Below the pieces are notes generated by a model. The model worked only from the letters and a program-made list of their open reading frames with translations. It did not search any database and was not told the DNA's origin. Positions 1-6,041 of a stretch of 11,957 nt of DNA are shown here, piece after piece. The position numbers and the translations under genes were made by a program. This DNA comes from an uncultured bacterium (GTDB taxonomy: Bacteria > Bacillota_I > Bacilli_A > RF39 > UBA660): the NCBI GenBank assembly GCA_959020415.1, contig CAUERX010000037.1, positions 1-11,957 of the forward strand, in the 5' to 3' direction. How positions within the stretch are numbered: position 1 is the stretch's first letter; the number at the start of each line of letters is the position of its first letter.

Positions 1-1130
1 GTGGATTAAAGGCAAATCAGACAATATACTATGCATGGACAACATCAAACACAACAGTACCAACCTCATGGTCAAGTGTAACAAGTACAAATGCAGAAGG
101 AGTAAAGAGTGCGAGTGTAACAGTCCCTGCTACTTCAAACTCATCATTAACAGGAACATATTATTTATGGATAAAAGCAGGGACGTTATCAGATGTAAGT
201 GGGAATGTTAGTGATAAACAAGTTAGTAAAGAATTTAAATTTGATAATTCGCCACCAACATGTACAAGTAGTGGTGGAAGTAATCAATGGATAGCATTAA
301 GTCAAACTATAAAAGGTACCTGCGCTGATAGTCATAGTGGATGTGAGAATACTCAAATAACAAAAGCATATACAATCGCATCAGGTACAAACGGAGAATA
401 TGATAGTAGTTATTCACCAGGAATAGTTAAAGATAAAGCTGGTAATACTGCAACATGCCCAAGTGTTAAAGTAAGAGTAACTGGTAATACTTTAAAAGAT
501 TATCAAAGTGGTGCTGTATTTATGTTTGATGGAAAGACAGGATTAACTAAAACAACATGGGCTGACCAGAGTGGAAATAAAAGAAATGCAATTTTGGTTG
601 GCGCTAAAGTAAGTGGAAACTCTGTACTATTTGATGGTGTTAATGATTATGCAAAAATAGACAGAAAATTAAATTATAAATCAGTTACTTTAGAAACTAC
701 ATTTAAGCCATCTACAATATCTGCTGTTCAAAATATAATTTCAAATATAAATAATGGTGGTTATAGAATTGTGATTTATAAAGATGGTAATGGAAATTTT
801 GACGCTTATAAAGGAGGGCAATATATTGGAAATGTTTTACCTATAATAAATAATAAAATTAATTATATAGGTGGTTCTGCAAATACTTCTTTAGTAAAAT
901 CTTTTATCAATGGTAAACTTGTAAGTCTTAAAGATAATAATCCGATTATTGACCCAACACCGGCTGATATATTTATGGTTTTAGGAGCTAATCCTGGTGG
1001 TAAAGAAGATGTAATGAACGGTGAATACTTTAAGGGAAATATTTATACAGCCAGAATGTATTCATCCGTTTTAAGCAATGATCAATTACAAAAACATTAT
1101 GTTATAGATAAATCAAGATTCGGTTTTTAG
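1..1130 (+). CDS. Large Ig-like/LamG surface protein, C-terminal part (5' end outside window)
   Basis: The frame is open from base 3 to a TAG at 1128-1130, so only the last 375 codons are present and the start lies upstream. About the first 165 residues are Ser/Thr/Gly/Asn-rich Ig-like adhesin sequence, including a PPTC motif, a GTYYLWIKAG strand and a DKAGNTATC strand. These resemble the repeats of the giant gene at 10305. From about base 505 the protein becomes a LamG/concanavalin A-like lectin sandwich. Visible are an AVFMFDG start, WADQSGNKRNA, SVLFDGVNDYAKID, a central NGK strand and a final YTARMYSSVLSNDQLQKHY, the typical end of a LamG_3-type domain. The last residues are KSRFGF, with no LPXTG motif, membrane segment or basic tail, so sortase anchoring is unlikely. 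N-terminal anchoring is inferred from the related gene on the right. Likely role: extracellular adhesion or glycan binding; the ligand cannot be told. Codons shift from ACA/AGT/GGA-rich in the Ig part to T-rich in the LamG part. Confidence 0.8.
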   Translation, partial: GLKANQTIYYAWTTSNTTVPTSWSSVTSTNAEGVKSASVTVPATSNSSLTGTYYLWIKAGTLSDVSGNVSDKQVSKEFKFDNSPPTCTSSGGSNQWIALSQTIKGTCADSHSGCENTQITKAYTIASGTNGEYDSSYSPGIVKDKAGNTATCPSVKVRVTGNTLKDYQSGAVFMFDGKTGLTKTTWADQSGNKRNAILVGAKVSGNSVLFDGVNDYAKIDRKLNYKSVTLETTFKPSTISAVQNIISNINNGGYRIVIYKDGNGNFDAYKGGQYIGNVLPIINNKINYIGGSANTSLVKSFINGKLVSLKDNNPIIDPTPADIFMVLGANPGGKEDVMNGEYFKGNIYTARMYSSVLSNDQLQKHYVIDKSRFGF

Positions 1131-1141
1131 GAGATGATAAT

Positions 1142-1507
1142 ATGAGAAAAAAAGAGAATATAATAATTATCATTCTTATATTAATAATTATTGTTGCTGG
1201 AATTATGTTTTTTGTAAAAAAAACAACTGTAAAAGAGCCAATTGAAGATTTTAAGGTTAATAATGAAAAGTATAAGTTGGAGGATAATACAATCTATTAT
1301 GATGCTGAAATTATTAATAATAAAAATGCCATGTTAAAGATTAATAAAATAGATATTATTTTTAAAGATGATACAGGGAAAACGATAGTGACAATAACTA
1401 ATGATGTTGGTAAGAGGTTACAACTAGCTGAGTCTATATCTGTTTCAACGCAAACTAAGGTTAATACAAATAAAAAAATAAAGACTATTGAATATAAAAT
1501 ATATTAA
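1142..1507 (+). CDS. Small single-pass membrane protein, paralogue of the one at 9852
   Basis: This 121-aa protein has a short basic start (MRKKEN), an Ile-rich transmembrane segment at about residues 7-25, and an outer domain of about 90 residues. The ATG at 1142 follows an AGGAG that overlaps the stop of the preceding adhesin, so the two are almost certainly co-transcribed and probably translationally coupled. The outer domain aligns without gaps to that of the protein at 9852-10295. Shared features are a leading F, an NEK triplet, D..., INN, a K followed by alternating hydrophobic residues, then II-KD and a later S-Q. The alternating pattern suggests a small beta-sandwich like the FxLYD or Ig-like folds seen in Firmicute extracellular lipoproteins, but I cannot name a family with certainty. 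Since both copies neighbour giant adhesin genes, a role as partner, chaperone or assembly factor is inferred. A candidate terminator lies 34 bp downstream. Confidence 0.75.
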   Translation: MRKKENIIIIILILIIIVAGIMFFVKKTTVKEPIEDFKVNNEKYKLEDNTIYYDAEIINNKNAMLKINKIDIIFKDDTGKTIVTITNDVGKRLQLAESISVSTQTKVNTNKKIKTIEYKIY

Positions 1508-1540
1508 AGTAATTATATTAATTGTTAAATTGTAATTAAT

Positions 1541-1595
1541 AAAAGGGTAATGTCCAACATTTGGAGTTCAGTTCACAATTTATCCTTTTATTTTT
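1541..1595 (+). terminator. Candidate intrinsic terminator after the adhesin operon
   Basis: AAAAGGGTAA at 1541-1550 pairs with TTATCCTTTT at 1580-1589 (10 pairs, one G-U), followed by ATTTTT. The long loop contains its own small hairpin, TCCAA-CAT-TTGGA at 1553-1565. The large loop makes this weaker than the other terminators in the window, but the position fits, just upstream of the lysS promoter. Confidence 0.45.
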
Positions 1596-1614
1596 ACCAT
1601 TTTTTTGGTATAAT
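1586..1614 (+). promoter_or_regulatory. SigA-type promoter of lysS, extended -10
   Basis: TATAAT at 1609-1614 is preceded by TG plus one base (1606-1608), an extended -10. The -35 at 17 bp is only TTTTAT (1586-1591). Transcription should begin near 1621, leaving a leader of about 24 nt with a strong AGGAGGG at 1632-1638 before the ATG at 1645. This rules out the TTG at 1561 as the lysS start. Confidence 0.65.
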
Positions 1615-1644
1615 TACTTAAGTGATGCATTAGGAGGGATAGGA

Positions 1645-3123
1645 ATGCGCGAATTTACAGAACAAGAATTAGTAAGAAGAGAAAAAGTTAATGAATTAAT
1701 AGAGAAAGGAATTAAACCTTTTGGAGAAAAATTTGATGTAACATCAAATTCAATGGTTATTAAGGATAATCATGAGATGAAAAGTAAGGAAGAACTAGAA
1801 GAAATAAAAGATGAAGTAGTTGTTGCGGGAAGAATTATGACTAAAAGACGTAATGGAAAAGCTGGTTTTTTCCATATCCAGGACAAGTTTGGTCAAATTC
1901 AAATATATATTCGTTTAGATAATGTTGGTGAGGAAGCTTATGATTTATTTAAGGCTTCAGATATTGGCGATATTGTTGGAATAGAAGGCTATGTATTTAA
2001 GACTAATACAGGTGAGTTGTCAATTCATGCAACTAATTATATTCATTTAACTAAAGCGTTAAGACCACTTCCGGAAAAATTTCATGGACTTACCGATGTT
2101 GAAGAAAGATATAGAAGAAGATATGTTGATTTAATTATGAATGAAGATGCTAGAAAAGTAGCATTTGCACGTCCAAAGATTATTAGAACTATTCAAAAAT
2201 ATTTAGATGATTTAGGATACGTTGAAGTTGAGACTCCAATTCTAAGTCCAATTTTAGGTGGAGCTGCAGCTCGTCCATTTACAACTCATCATAATGCTTT
2301 GGACATGCCATTTTATTTGAGAATTGCAACAGAACTTCCACTTAAAAGATTATTGGTTGGAGGAATGGATGCAGTTTATGAAATCGGTAGAATTTTTAGA
2401 AATGAAGGTGTAGACCGAACTCATAATCCTGAATTTACAACAATCGAACTTTATAAAGCTTATACTGATATGTATGGAATGATGGATATTGCTGAAGGTA
2501 TTATTTCATCTGTATGTATGGAGATAAATGGGACTTATGATATTGTTTATAAAGGCAAAGAACTTTCTTTAAAGCCACCATTTAGAAGAGCGCATATGGT
2601 TGATTTAATTAAAGAACAAACGGGGGTTGATTTCTGGAAGGAAATGACTTTAGAAGAAGCTAAAGAAATTGCTAAAGAACATCATGTTGAAGTAGAAAGT
2701 CACTTTGCTTTTGGGCATATTGTAAATGCTTTTTACGAAGAATTTGTTGAAAAAACAATTGTTAATCCAACCTTTGTTTATGGACATCCAGTAGAGATTA
2801 GTCCACTTGCTAGAAAAAGTGAAGATCCTAGATATACTGAAAGATTTGAATTATTTATTGATGGCATGGAATATGCCAATGCTTTTACAGAATTAAATGA
2901 TCCAATTGATCAATATGAAAGATTTGAAAATCAATTAAAGGAAAGAAATTTAGGTAACGAAGAAGCTAATGAAATGGATATGGATTTTGTTGAAGCGTTA
3001 GAATATGGTATGCCACCGGCTGGTGGAATGGGTATGGGAATTGATAGATTAGTTATGCTTATGACTGACTCTGAAACAATTAGAGAGGTAATTTTATTCC
3101 CACATATGAAAAATAAAAATTAG
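1645..3123 (+). CDS. lysS: Lysyl-tRNA synthetase, class II
   Basis: Charges tRNA-Lys with lysine using ATP in the cytoplasm. The 492-aa product matches the usual bacterial length of about 490-500. An N-terminal helix leads into an OB-fold anticodon-binding domain (about residues 45-145, including GFFHIQDKFGQIQIY). Then comes the conserved linker PLPEKFHGLTDVEERYRRRY and the class II catalytic domain. Motif 2 is FRNEGVDRTHNPEF (from residue 251), followed by TTIELYKAY, and motif 3 is GGMGMGIDRLVML (about 460-472). Lysine-pocket sequence such as ELYKAY and ELNDP is present. The ATG at 1645 is chosen because it has AGGAGGG at a good distance and because an in-frame TTG upstream (1561) would precede the promoter. 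The gene stands alone, with its own promoter and a terminator starting at its stop codon. In many Firmicutes lysS follows greA or dus; here it sits between surface-protein genes. Confidence 0.97.
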   Translation: MREFTEQELVRREKVNELIEKGIKPFGEKFDVTSNSMVIKDNHEMKSKEELEEIKDEVVVAGRIMTKRRNGKAGFFHIQDKFGQIQIYIRLDNVGEEAYDLFKASDIGDIVGIEGYVFKTNTGELSIHATNYIHLTKALRPLPEKFHGLTDVEERYRRRYVDLIMNEDARKVAFARPKIIRTIQKYLDDLGYVEVETPILSPILGGAAARPFTTHHNALDMPFYLRIATELPLKRLLVGGMDAVYEIGRIFRNEGVDRTHNPEFTTIELYKAYTDMYGMMDIAEGIISSVCMEINGTYDIVYKGKELSLKPPFRRAHMVDLIKEQTGVDFWKEMTLEEAKEIAKEHHVEVESHFAFGHIVNAFYEEFVEKTIVNPTFVYGHPVEISPLARKSEDPRYTERFELFIDGMEYANAFTELNDPIDQYERFENQLKERNLGNEEANEMDMDFVEALEYGMPPAGGMGMGIDRLVMLMTDSETIREVILFPHMKNKN

Positions 3124-3150
3124 TTTTAGACTTTCTAAAACTTTTTTCTT
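3122..3150 (+). terminator. Intrinsic terminator of lysS
   Basis: AGTTTTAGA at 3122-3130 and TCTAAAACT at 3134-3142 form a perfect 9-bp stem with a 3-base loop, followed by six T. The first arm begins inside the lysS TAG stop codon. Confidence 0.85.
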
Positions 3151-3157
3151 ATTTAAC

Positions 3158-3186
3158 TTGTAAAAATTATATGATTAAGGTAAAAT
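3158..3186 (+). promoter_or_regulatory. Possible promoter of the short pilin-like gene
   Basis: Two overlapping candidates exist. One is TTGTAA (3158-3163), 17 bp, TAAAAT (3181-3186), which would start transcription almost at the Shine-Dalgarno site. The other is a TATGAT -10 at 3170-3175 with no good -35. A promoter is expected because a strong terminator separates this gene from lysS. Confidence 0.3.
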
Positions 3187-3203
3187 TAAAATAGGTGAAG
3201 CAT

Positions 3204-3587
3204 ATGAAACAAAAAGGATTTACATTAGTAGAAGTATTAGCTGTTATTGGAATTTTGGCAATTTTGGCGGTGATAACTTATCCAATAATTGATGATGTTA
3301 TTACGGGTTCAAGGGAGAAAAGTTTTAAGGCTAGTGTTGAGGAATTAGTCAATACTGCCGAAGTTGATTATATAGAAAATGGAAGATCAGGAGAAATTCC
3401 TTATACACTTACAACAAGTAATACCTTTGCTTGTTCAGGGTGCACTGCCTTAGATTATCAAGGAGAGATAAAAAATGGTAGTGGAACAATTACTTTAACC
3501 AATGGTAAAGTATCAAAAATTAATATTGCTAATGATTTATATAAAGCAAGTTTAAGCGGAGGTAAAGTTATAGTAACTGAAAAATAA
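3204..3587 (+). CDS. Short type IV pilin-like protein (prepilin N-terminal motif)
   Basis: The 127-aa product starts MKQKGFTLVE: a short basic leader, Gly5 just before the predicted prepilin-peptidase cut, Phe6 as the first mature residue, and Glu10 at mature position +5. A hydrophobic helix follows to about residue 28 (VLAVIGILAILAVITYPII). This is the N-terminus of type IV pilins, ComG pseudopilins and type II secretion pseudopilins. The head is small, with a CSGC (Cys77, Cys80) in the middle and beta-rich sequence to the end. I chose the ATG at 3204 because AGGTGA lies at 3193-3198; an in-frame GTG at 3195 overlaps that site and would add only MKH. The leader, MKQ-K/R-GFTL, is nearly identical to that of the giant protein at 10305, so both should use the same peptidase and membrane platform. 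No pilus ATPase, platform protein or peptidase is in the window. It could be a minor pilin or a reduced relative of the adhesin heads. Confidence 0.85.
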   Translation: MKQKGFTLVEVLAVIGILAILAVITYPIIDDVITGSREKSFKASVEELVNTAEVDYIENGRSGEIPYTLTTSNTFACSGCTALDYQGEIKNGSGTITLTNGKVSKINIANDLYKASLSGGKVIVTEK

Positions 3588-3608
3588 CTCATTTTGAGTT
3601 ATTTTTTT
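3581..3608. terminator. Bidirectional terminator between convergent pilin-like and DUF1653 genes
   Basis: The core AACTCA (3586-3591) pairs with TGAGTT (3595-3600) across a 3-base loop. Flanking A and T bases extend the stem to about 11 bp. Seven T at 3602-3608 serve the plus strand and five A at 3580-3584 serve the minus strand. Both stop codons (3585-3587 plus, 3599-3601 minus) lie in the stem. Confidence 0.85.
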
Positions 3609-3826
3609 ACACTTTCAATATTTTGAAGTTCAAAACGACATTTTTGATTATTTTTATTTACTTCCTCGATAAACATTTCATATGGTCTTATCCATAATTT
3701 AGTATCACCATATAATGCACGGTAGACAACATATTTTTCTAAAGTTTCACTATGTGTGGCGATGTCTTCAACAAGATAGTAATCGCCTTTATGATGTTTA
3801 TAAATTCCTTTGATTTTAACTTCCAT
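3599..3826 (-). CDS. DUF1653 family protein
   Basis: The 75-aa product carries the DUF1653 pattern: GIYKHHKGDYYLVEDIATHS, then ETLEKYVVYRALYG, then LWIRPYEMFIEEV. The family is a small, probably beta-rich domain found alone or in fusions in many bacteria, with no firmly established function as far as I recall. There is no signal peptide or membrane segment, so it should be cytoplasmic. The ATG at 3826 follows AGGTGA (3831-3836 on the plus strand, read as complement). It is a single-gene unit with its own SigA-type promoter and a shared terminator. A perfect 14-bp palindrome fills most of the promoter spacer, suggesting repressor control. Confidence 0.85.
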   Translation of the reverse strand: MEVKIKGIYKHHKGDYYLVEDIATHSETLEKYVVYRALYGDTKLWIRPYEMFIEEVNKNNQKCRFELQNIESVKK

Positions 3827-3844
3827 TTATTCACCTCTATGGGA

Positions 3845-3873
3845 ATTATATCATTTGATATATCAAAGGTAAA
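3845..3873 (-). promoter_or_regulatory. SigA-type promoter of the DUF1653 gene with palindrome in the spacer
   Basis: Read on the minus strand: TTTACC (3873-3868), 17 bp, TATAAT (3850-3845), with TG one base before the -10 (extended -10). The spacer contains the perfect palindrome TTTGATATATCAAA at 3854-3867, placed where a bound repressor would block polymerase. Confidence 0.7.
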
Positions 3874-3887
3874 GATGATTTACAAAA

Positions 3888-3914
3888 TAAAAAGCCCTTT
3901 AAATGAAGGACTTT
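3888..3914 (-). terminator. Intrinsic terminator of tRNA-Arg
   Basis: On the minus strand AAAGTCCTT (3914-3906) pairs with AAGGGCTTT (3899-3891), 9 pairs with one G-U, followed by a run of T (3893-3889). It lies 10 bases beyond the encoded CCA end. Confidence 0.8.
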
Positions 3915-3924
3915 AATTACAAAG

Positions 3925-4001
<77 letters not shown>

Positions 4002-4004
4002 AGC

Positions 4005-4025
4005 TTGCACTTTTAACGAGTGCAA
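4005..4025 (-). other. Stem-loop in the tRNA-Arg leader
   Basis: TTGCACT and AGTGCAA form a perfect 7-bp stem around a 7-base loop, ending 3 bases before the tRNA. No T run follows, so it is not a classical terminator. The predicted start of transcription (near 4023) would put this hairpin at the very 5' end of the pre-tRNA, where it could affect leader stability or RNase P processing. Confidence 0.45.
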
Positions 4026-4029
4026 ATTA

Positions 4030-4058
4030 ATTATACTATATTTTTTTCTTACTTTCAA
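4030..4058 (-). promoter_or_regulatory. SigA promoter of tRNA-Arg, overlapping the 3' end of gerM
   Basis: Minus strand: TTGAAA (4058-4053), exactly 17 bp, TATAAT (4035-4030). It matches the consensus at 11 of 12 positions. The -35 and spacer lie within the last codons of gerM, and the -10 begins right after the gerM TAG (4038-4036). Confidence 0.8.
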
Positions 4059-5004
4059 GACTTTTTAATGTAGTTTTGTAAATTTCCTGGTTGTCAACTT
4101 TAAAAACTACTTGATTTACATCATAATTATCTTCAATTGATAAACAAATAGTATAGATAACTTCTTCTAAAACTTCTTTGGTTGTAACATCGTCAAATAT
4201 ATACGAGTTAAATTCTAAATTCATAGTATCATTGTCAATGTTACTAGAAACTAATTTGGTTTCATCGTTAAGAAAACTCATAAGCCGTTCATTATGGTTA
4301 AAATTAGTTGTTAATTCATCGATAATGATGGTTATTTTATCACGATCATCATTTAGATATTTTGTAACTGGAACATAATATTTTTTGTCGTTAATTTCGT
4401 TAACATAGTAAACAGTTACTTCATTAATACTTGTAGTTTTAGTAAAATCATATTCTTTATTTATGCCAAATGATCTATCTAGTGTACTTGGTAAATTGGT
4501 TTTAGTTTTTGGCAATTTAGTTAGTATTTCACCGTCAACATATATAATGACTTTATTAACATCGTCAATTGAAGTTAAGGTATATACAATAGCTTCAATC
4601 ATTTTTTCTTCGTGTTCTTCATCGACGTCTAATAGGTCACTTGAAAAATCAACTTTAATAAGTCCCTTATTATATTTTAGGGATAAAACTTGAGTATCTG
4701 GTGGAATAATCGCACTAAAACCACTAGGTATTTTACTATCCGAACCACCAACTGTCAAAATATTTAAAAGTTCTTTAGCTTTTTCTTCGATTTGACCGCT
4801 TGTTAAAACAACTTCGGTTAGAGCAACATAGCTATTTTTATCCATCAAAAAGATAGGATTGGTATTAACGTTTGAATCCACATATTCTAATTCAGAATTA
4901 ACGTCTAATTTAGGTTCGTTTCCGGGGAGAAAATATATCAGTAAAATGGCAAACAAGGCCGCCGAGGTTAAACCAATTTTACGTAAGCTTAGTTTTTTTA
5001 ACAT
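4036..5004 (-). CDS. gerM: GerM: sporulation/germination protein with two GerMN domains
   Basis: The 322-aa product has an N-terminal transmembrane segment (about residues 10-27), a short linker and two GerMN domains. The first spans about residues 60-160 (from VALTEVVLTSGQIEEKAKELL to IIYVDGE) and the second about 190-310 (from EVTVYYVNEINDKKYYVPV to VVFKVDNQEI). Double GerMN architecture and length fit GerM, which in Bacillus subtilis is made in the mother cell and stabilises the SpoIIIA-SpoIIQ complex spanning the two membranes around the forespore. Bacillus GerM is a lipoprotein; here no cysteine is present near the signal segment, so an uncleaved anchor is inferred. The ATG at 5004 is used because AGGTGA sits at the right distance; the GTG at 5013 falls inside that site. 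A terminator separates gerM from gerE. CATATTAT at 5029-5022 (minus) weakly resembles a SigE -10. Confidence 0.88.
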   Translation of the reverse strand: MLKKLSLRKIGLTSAALFAILLIYFLPGNEPKLDVNSELEYVDSNVNTNPIFLMDKNSYVALTEVVLTSGQIEEKAKELLNILTVGGSDSKIPSGFSAIIPPDTQVLSLKYNKGLIKVDFSSDLLDVDEEHEEKMIEAIVYTLTSIDDVNKVIIYVDGEILTKLPKTKTNLPSTLDRSFGINKEYDFTKTTSINEVTVYYVNEINDKKYYVPVTKYLNDDRDKITIIIDELTTNFNHNERLMSFLNDETKLVSSNIDNDTMNLEFNSYIFDDVTTKEVLEEVIYTICLSIEDNYDVNQVVFKVDNQEIYKTTLKSLESKKKI

Positions 5005-5029
5005 TACAATCACCTACTTAAATAATATG

Positions 5030-5058
5030 AAAAAAAAGGTTTTTTATTAACCCTTTTA
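5030..5058 (-). terminator. Intrinsic terminator between gerE and gerM
   Basis: On the minus strand AAAAGGGTT pairs with AACCTTTT (8 pairs and one bulged G), then a run of eight T. The first arm starts in the gerE TAA stop (5058-5056). Confidence 0.65.
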
Positions 5059-5262
5059 TAATGAAAGTTCTCCAAGTTTTAAAAGCTCAACCACAGCCCC
5101 AGCACGACCCTTTACTCCAAGTTTTTGCATCGCGTTAGAAATATGATTGCGAACTGTCTTTTCACTTATTTCTAAAATGGCAGCAATTTCACTGGTTGTT
5201 TTGTTGTCAATTAATAGTTCAAACACTTCACGTTCTCTTTTTGTTAAAATACCCTTTTTCAT
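5056..5262 (-). CDS. gerE: GerE: LuxR-type late mother-cell sporulation regulator
   Basis: A 68-aa DNA-binding protein consisting almost entirely of a LuxR/GerE helix-turn-helix: LTKREREVFELL, then TTSEIAAILEISEKTVRNHI, then SNAMQKLGVKGRAGAVVELL and GELSL at the end. This is strikingly close to Bacillus subtilis GerE (74 aa), which acts with SigK in the mother cell to switch on late coat genes and repress some earlier ones. I chose the ATG at 5262 because it has a GAGGG site at good spacing, and because a SigK-like promoter ends 3 bases before the alternative ATG at 5304, which would leave that codon outside the mRNA. If 5304 is used the protein is 82 aa with 14 extra unconserved residues. 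It lies between spoIIIAH and gerM, each separated by a terminator. Confidence 0.93.
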   Translation of the reverse strand: MKKGILTKREREVFELLIDNKTTSEIAAILEISEKTVRNHISNAMQKLGVKGRAGAVVELLKLGELSL

Positions 5263-5306
5263 AATTCCCTCACTTCCTAAGTTGGGTGGTTTATATTTAC
5301 TCATAT

Positions 5307-5333
5307 TATTTTATGCACCCTGTTGATATTAGT
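5307..5333 (-). promoter_or_regulatory. SigK-like promoter of gerE
   Basis: On the minus strand the -10 CATAAAATA (5315-5307) matches CATANNNTA exactly. An AC lies at 5333-5332, with 16 bp between, as in known SigK promoters. In Bacillus subtilis gerE is transcribed by SigK. The predicted start near 5300 gives a leader of about 38 nt to the ATG at 5262. Confidence 0.5.
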
Positions 5334-5354
5334 GAGAAGAAAAGCCTAAAAATG

Positions 5355-5378
5355 CAAAAAAACTCTAGTTAAGAGTTA
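5355..5378 (-). terminator. Intrinsic terminator of spoIIIAH
   Basis: On the minus strand AACTCT (5377-5372) pairs with AGAGTT (5366-5361) across a 5-base loop, followed by a run of T (5360-5356). The first arm overlaps the spoIIIAH TAA stop. Confidence 0.8.
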
Positions 5379-5885
5379 TTTTTGGAATTTAACAGATACA
5401 GCAACTGCGGTATCAAATTCTGATTGAACGGTACGCATTATTTTATTAGCAAGCGCTTTGTCATGCTTTTTACTGTCAACGACAACGGAAACGTCACTAT
5501 TATTTATTTTAACAAATGCTTTAAGTTTATGTTCATTTTGAATTTTCTTTTCTACTGATTCTTCTTGACCGCGATTTTGATTTAATTTTTGCATTTTTTC
5601 AAAAGCTTGGTTTTTTTCATTAGTAGATGATTTTGAGTTTGTAAGAACTGCTTTTAATTCGTTTATTTCATCTAACATTTGTTCTTCAGACTCTACTCTT
5701 AAAGCAACTAGTTCAGCGCTTTCATTATCACTGCTTTCAGCTGAGACAGTCTTGGTTTGTTTTTCTTCTTTTGTATTGTTATTTGTTGTCATCAGTAATT
5801 CGCTAGGCATAGTTATGTAATATACACTAAGCACTAGTATCAAACTAAACAGCGTCAAAAACCACAAACTTCTTTTATTTATCAT
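5376..5885 (-). CDS. spoIIIAH: SpoIIIAH: stage III sporulation protein, forespore channel component
   Basis: The 169-aa product begins with a basic stretch and a transmembrane helix carrying the family signature WFLTLFSLILVLSVYYITMP. A charged linker and a predicted coiled region follow (about residues 60-115, with QMLDEINELKAVL and NEKNQAFEKMQKL). The C-terminal domain (about 120-169, with INNSDVSVVVDSKKHDKALA) is of the YscJ/FliF-like ring-forming kind. In Bacillus subtilis SpoIIIAH (218 aa) sits in the outer forespore membrane and binds SpoIIQ across the space between the membranes; the difference in length is mostly a shorter linker. The ATG at 5885 follows AGGAGGG. The other spoIIIA genes are not upstream: the next gene is divergent at 6042. 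This is therefore a detached spoIIIAH, placed with gerE and gerM. Confidence 0.93.
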   Translation of the reverse strand: MINKRSLWFLTLFSLILVLSVYYITMPSELLMTTNNNTKEEKQTKTVSAESSDNESAELVALRVESEEQMLDEINELKAVLTNSKSSTNEKNQAFEKMQKLNQNRGQEESVEKKIQNEHKLKAFVKINNSDVSVVVDSKKHDKALANKIMRTVQSEFDTAVAVSVKFQK

Positions 5886-5914
5886 TATTATCCCTCCTAG
5901 TACATTCCTAATTA

Positions 5915-5922
5915 ATTATATT
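5915..5922 (-). promoter_or_regulatory. Possible spoIIIAH promoter -10 element
   Basis: On the minus strand AATATAAT lies about 30 bases upstream of the start codon. It contains TATAAT but lacks a SigA -35 at 16-18 bp, and it matches a SigE -10 (CATACAAT) at 6 of 8 positions. The factor cannot be decided from sequence alone. Confidence 0.3.
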
Positions 5923-5989
5923 AAGGTATCTTGTTTTTATTACAATTATATTTAGGATTATTTAATTTCTAAGAGTGTTTATTTTGCAG

Positions 5990-6018
5990 TTGCTGGGATA
6001 AATTGGTTATGTTATAAT
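5990..6018 (+). promoter_or_regulatory. SigA-type promoter of the 293-aa hypothetical gene
   Basis: TTGCTG (5990-5995), 17 bp, TATAAT (6013-6018), with TG one base before the -10 (extended -10). The predicted start lies about 17 nt before the ATG, with AGAGGTGA between. Confidence 0.65.
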
Positions 6019-6041
6019 ATTAAATGTAGAGGTGAAGTGGA

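Noticed and set aside
1561..1644. TTG start extending LysS by 28 residues
   Set aside because: The stretch contains the terminator arm and the lysS promoter, and the encoded hydrophobic residues are not part of LysS. AGGAGGG before the ATG at 1645 decides the start.
4005..4025. Stem-loop after gerM as a rho-independent terminator
   Set aside because: No T run follows on the minus strand, and the tRNA begins 3 bases later; treated as a leader hairpin instead.
4178..5050. Three plus-strand open frames opposite gerM (66, 76 and 63 codons)
   Set aside because: They lack ribosome sites and family features and lie antisense to a well-supported gene.
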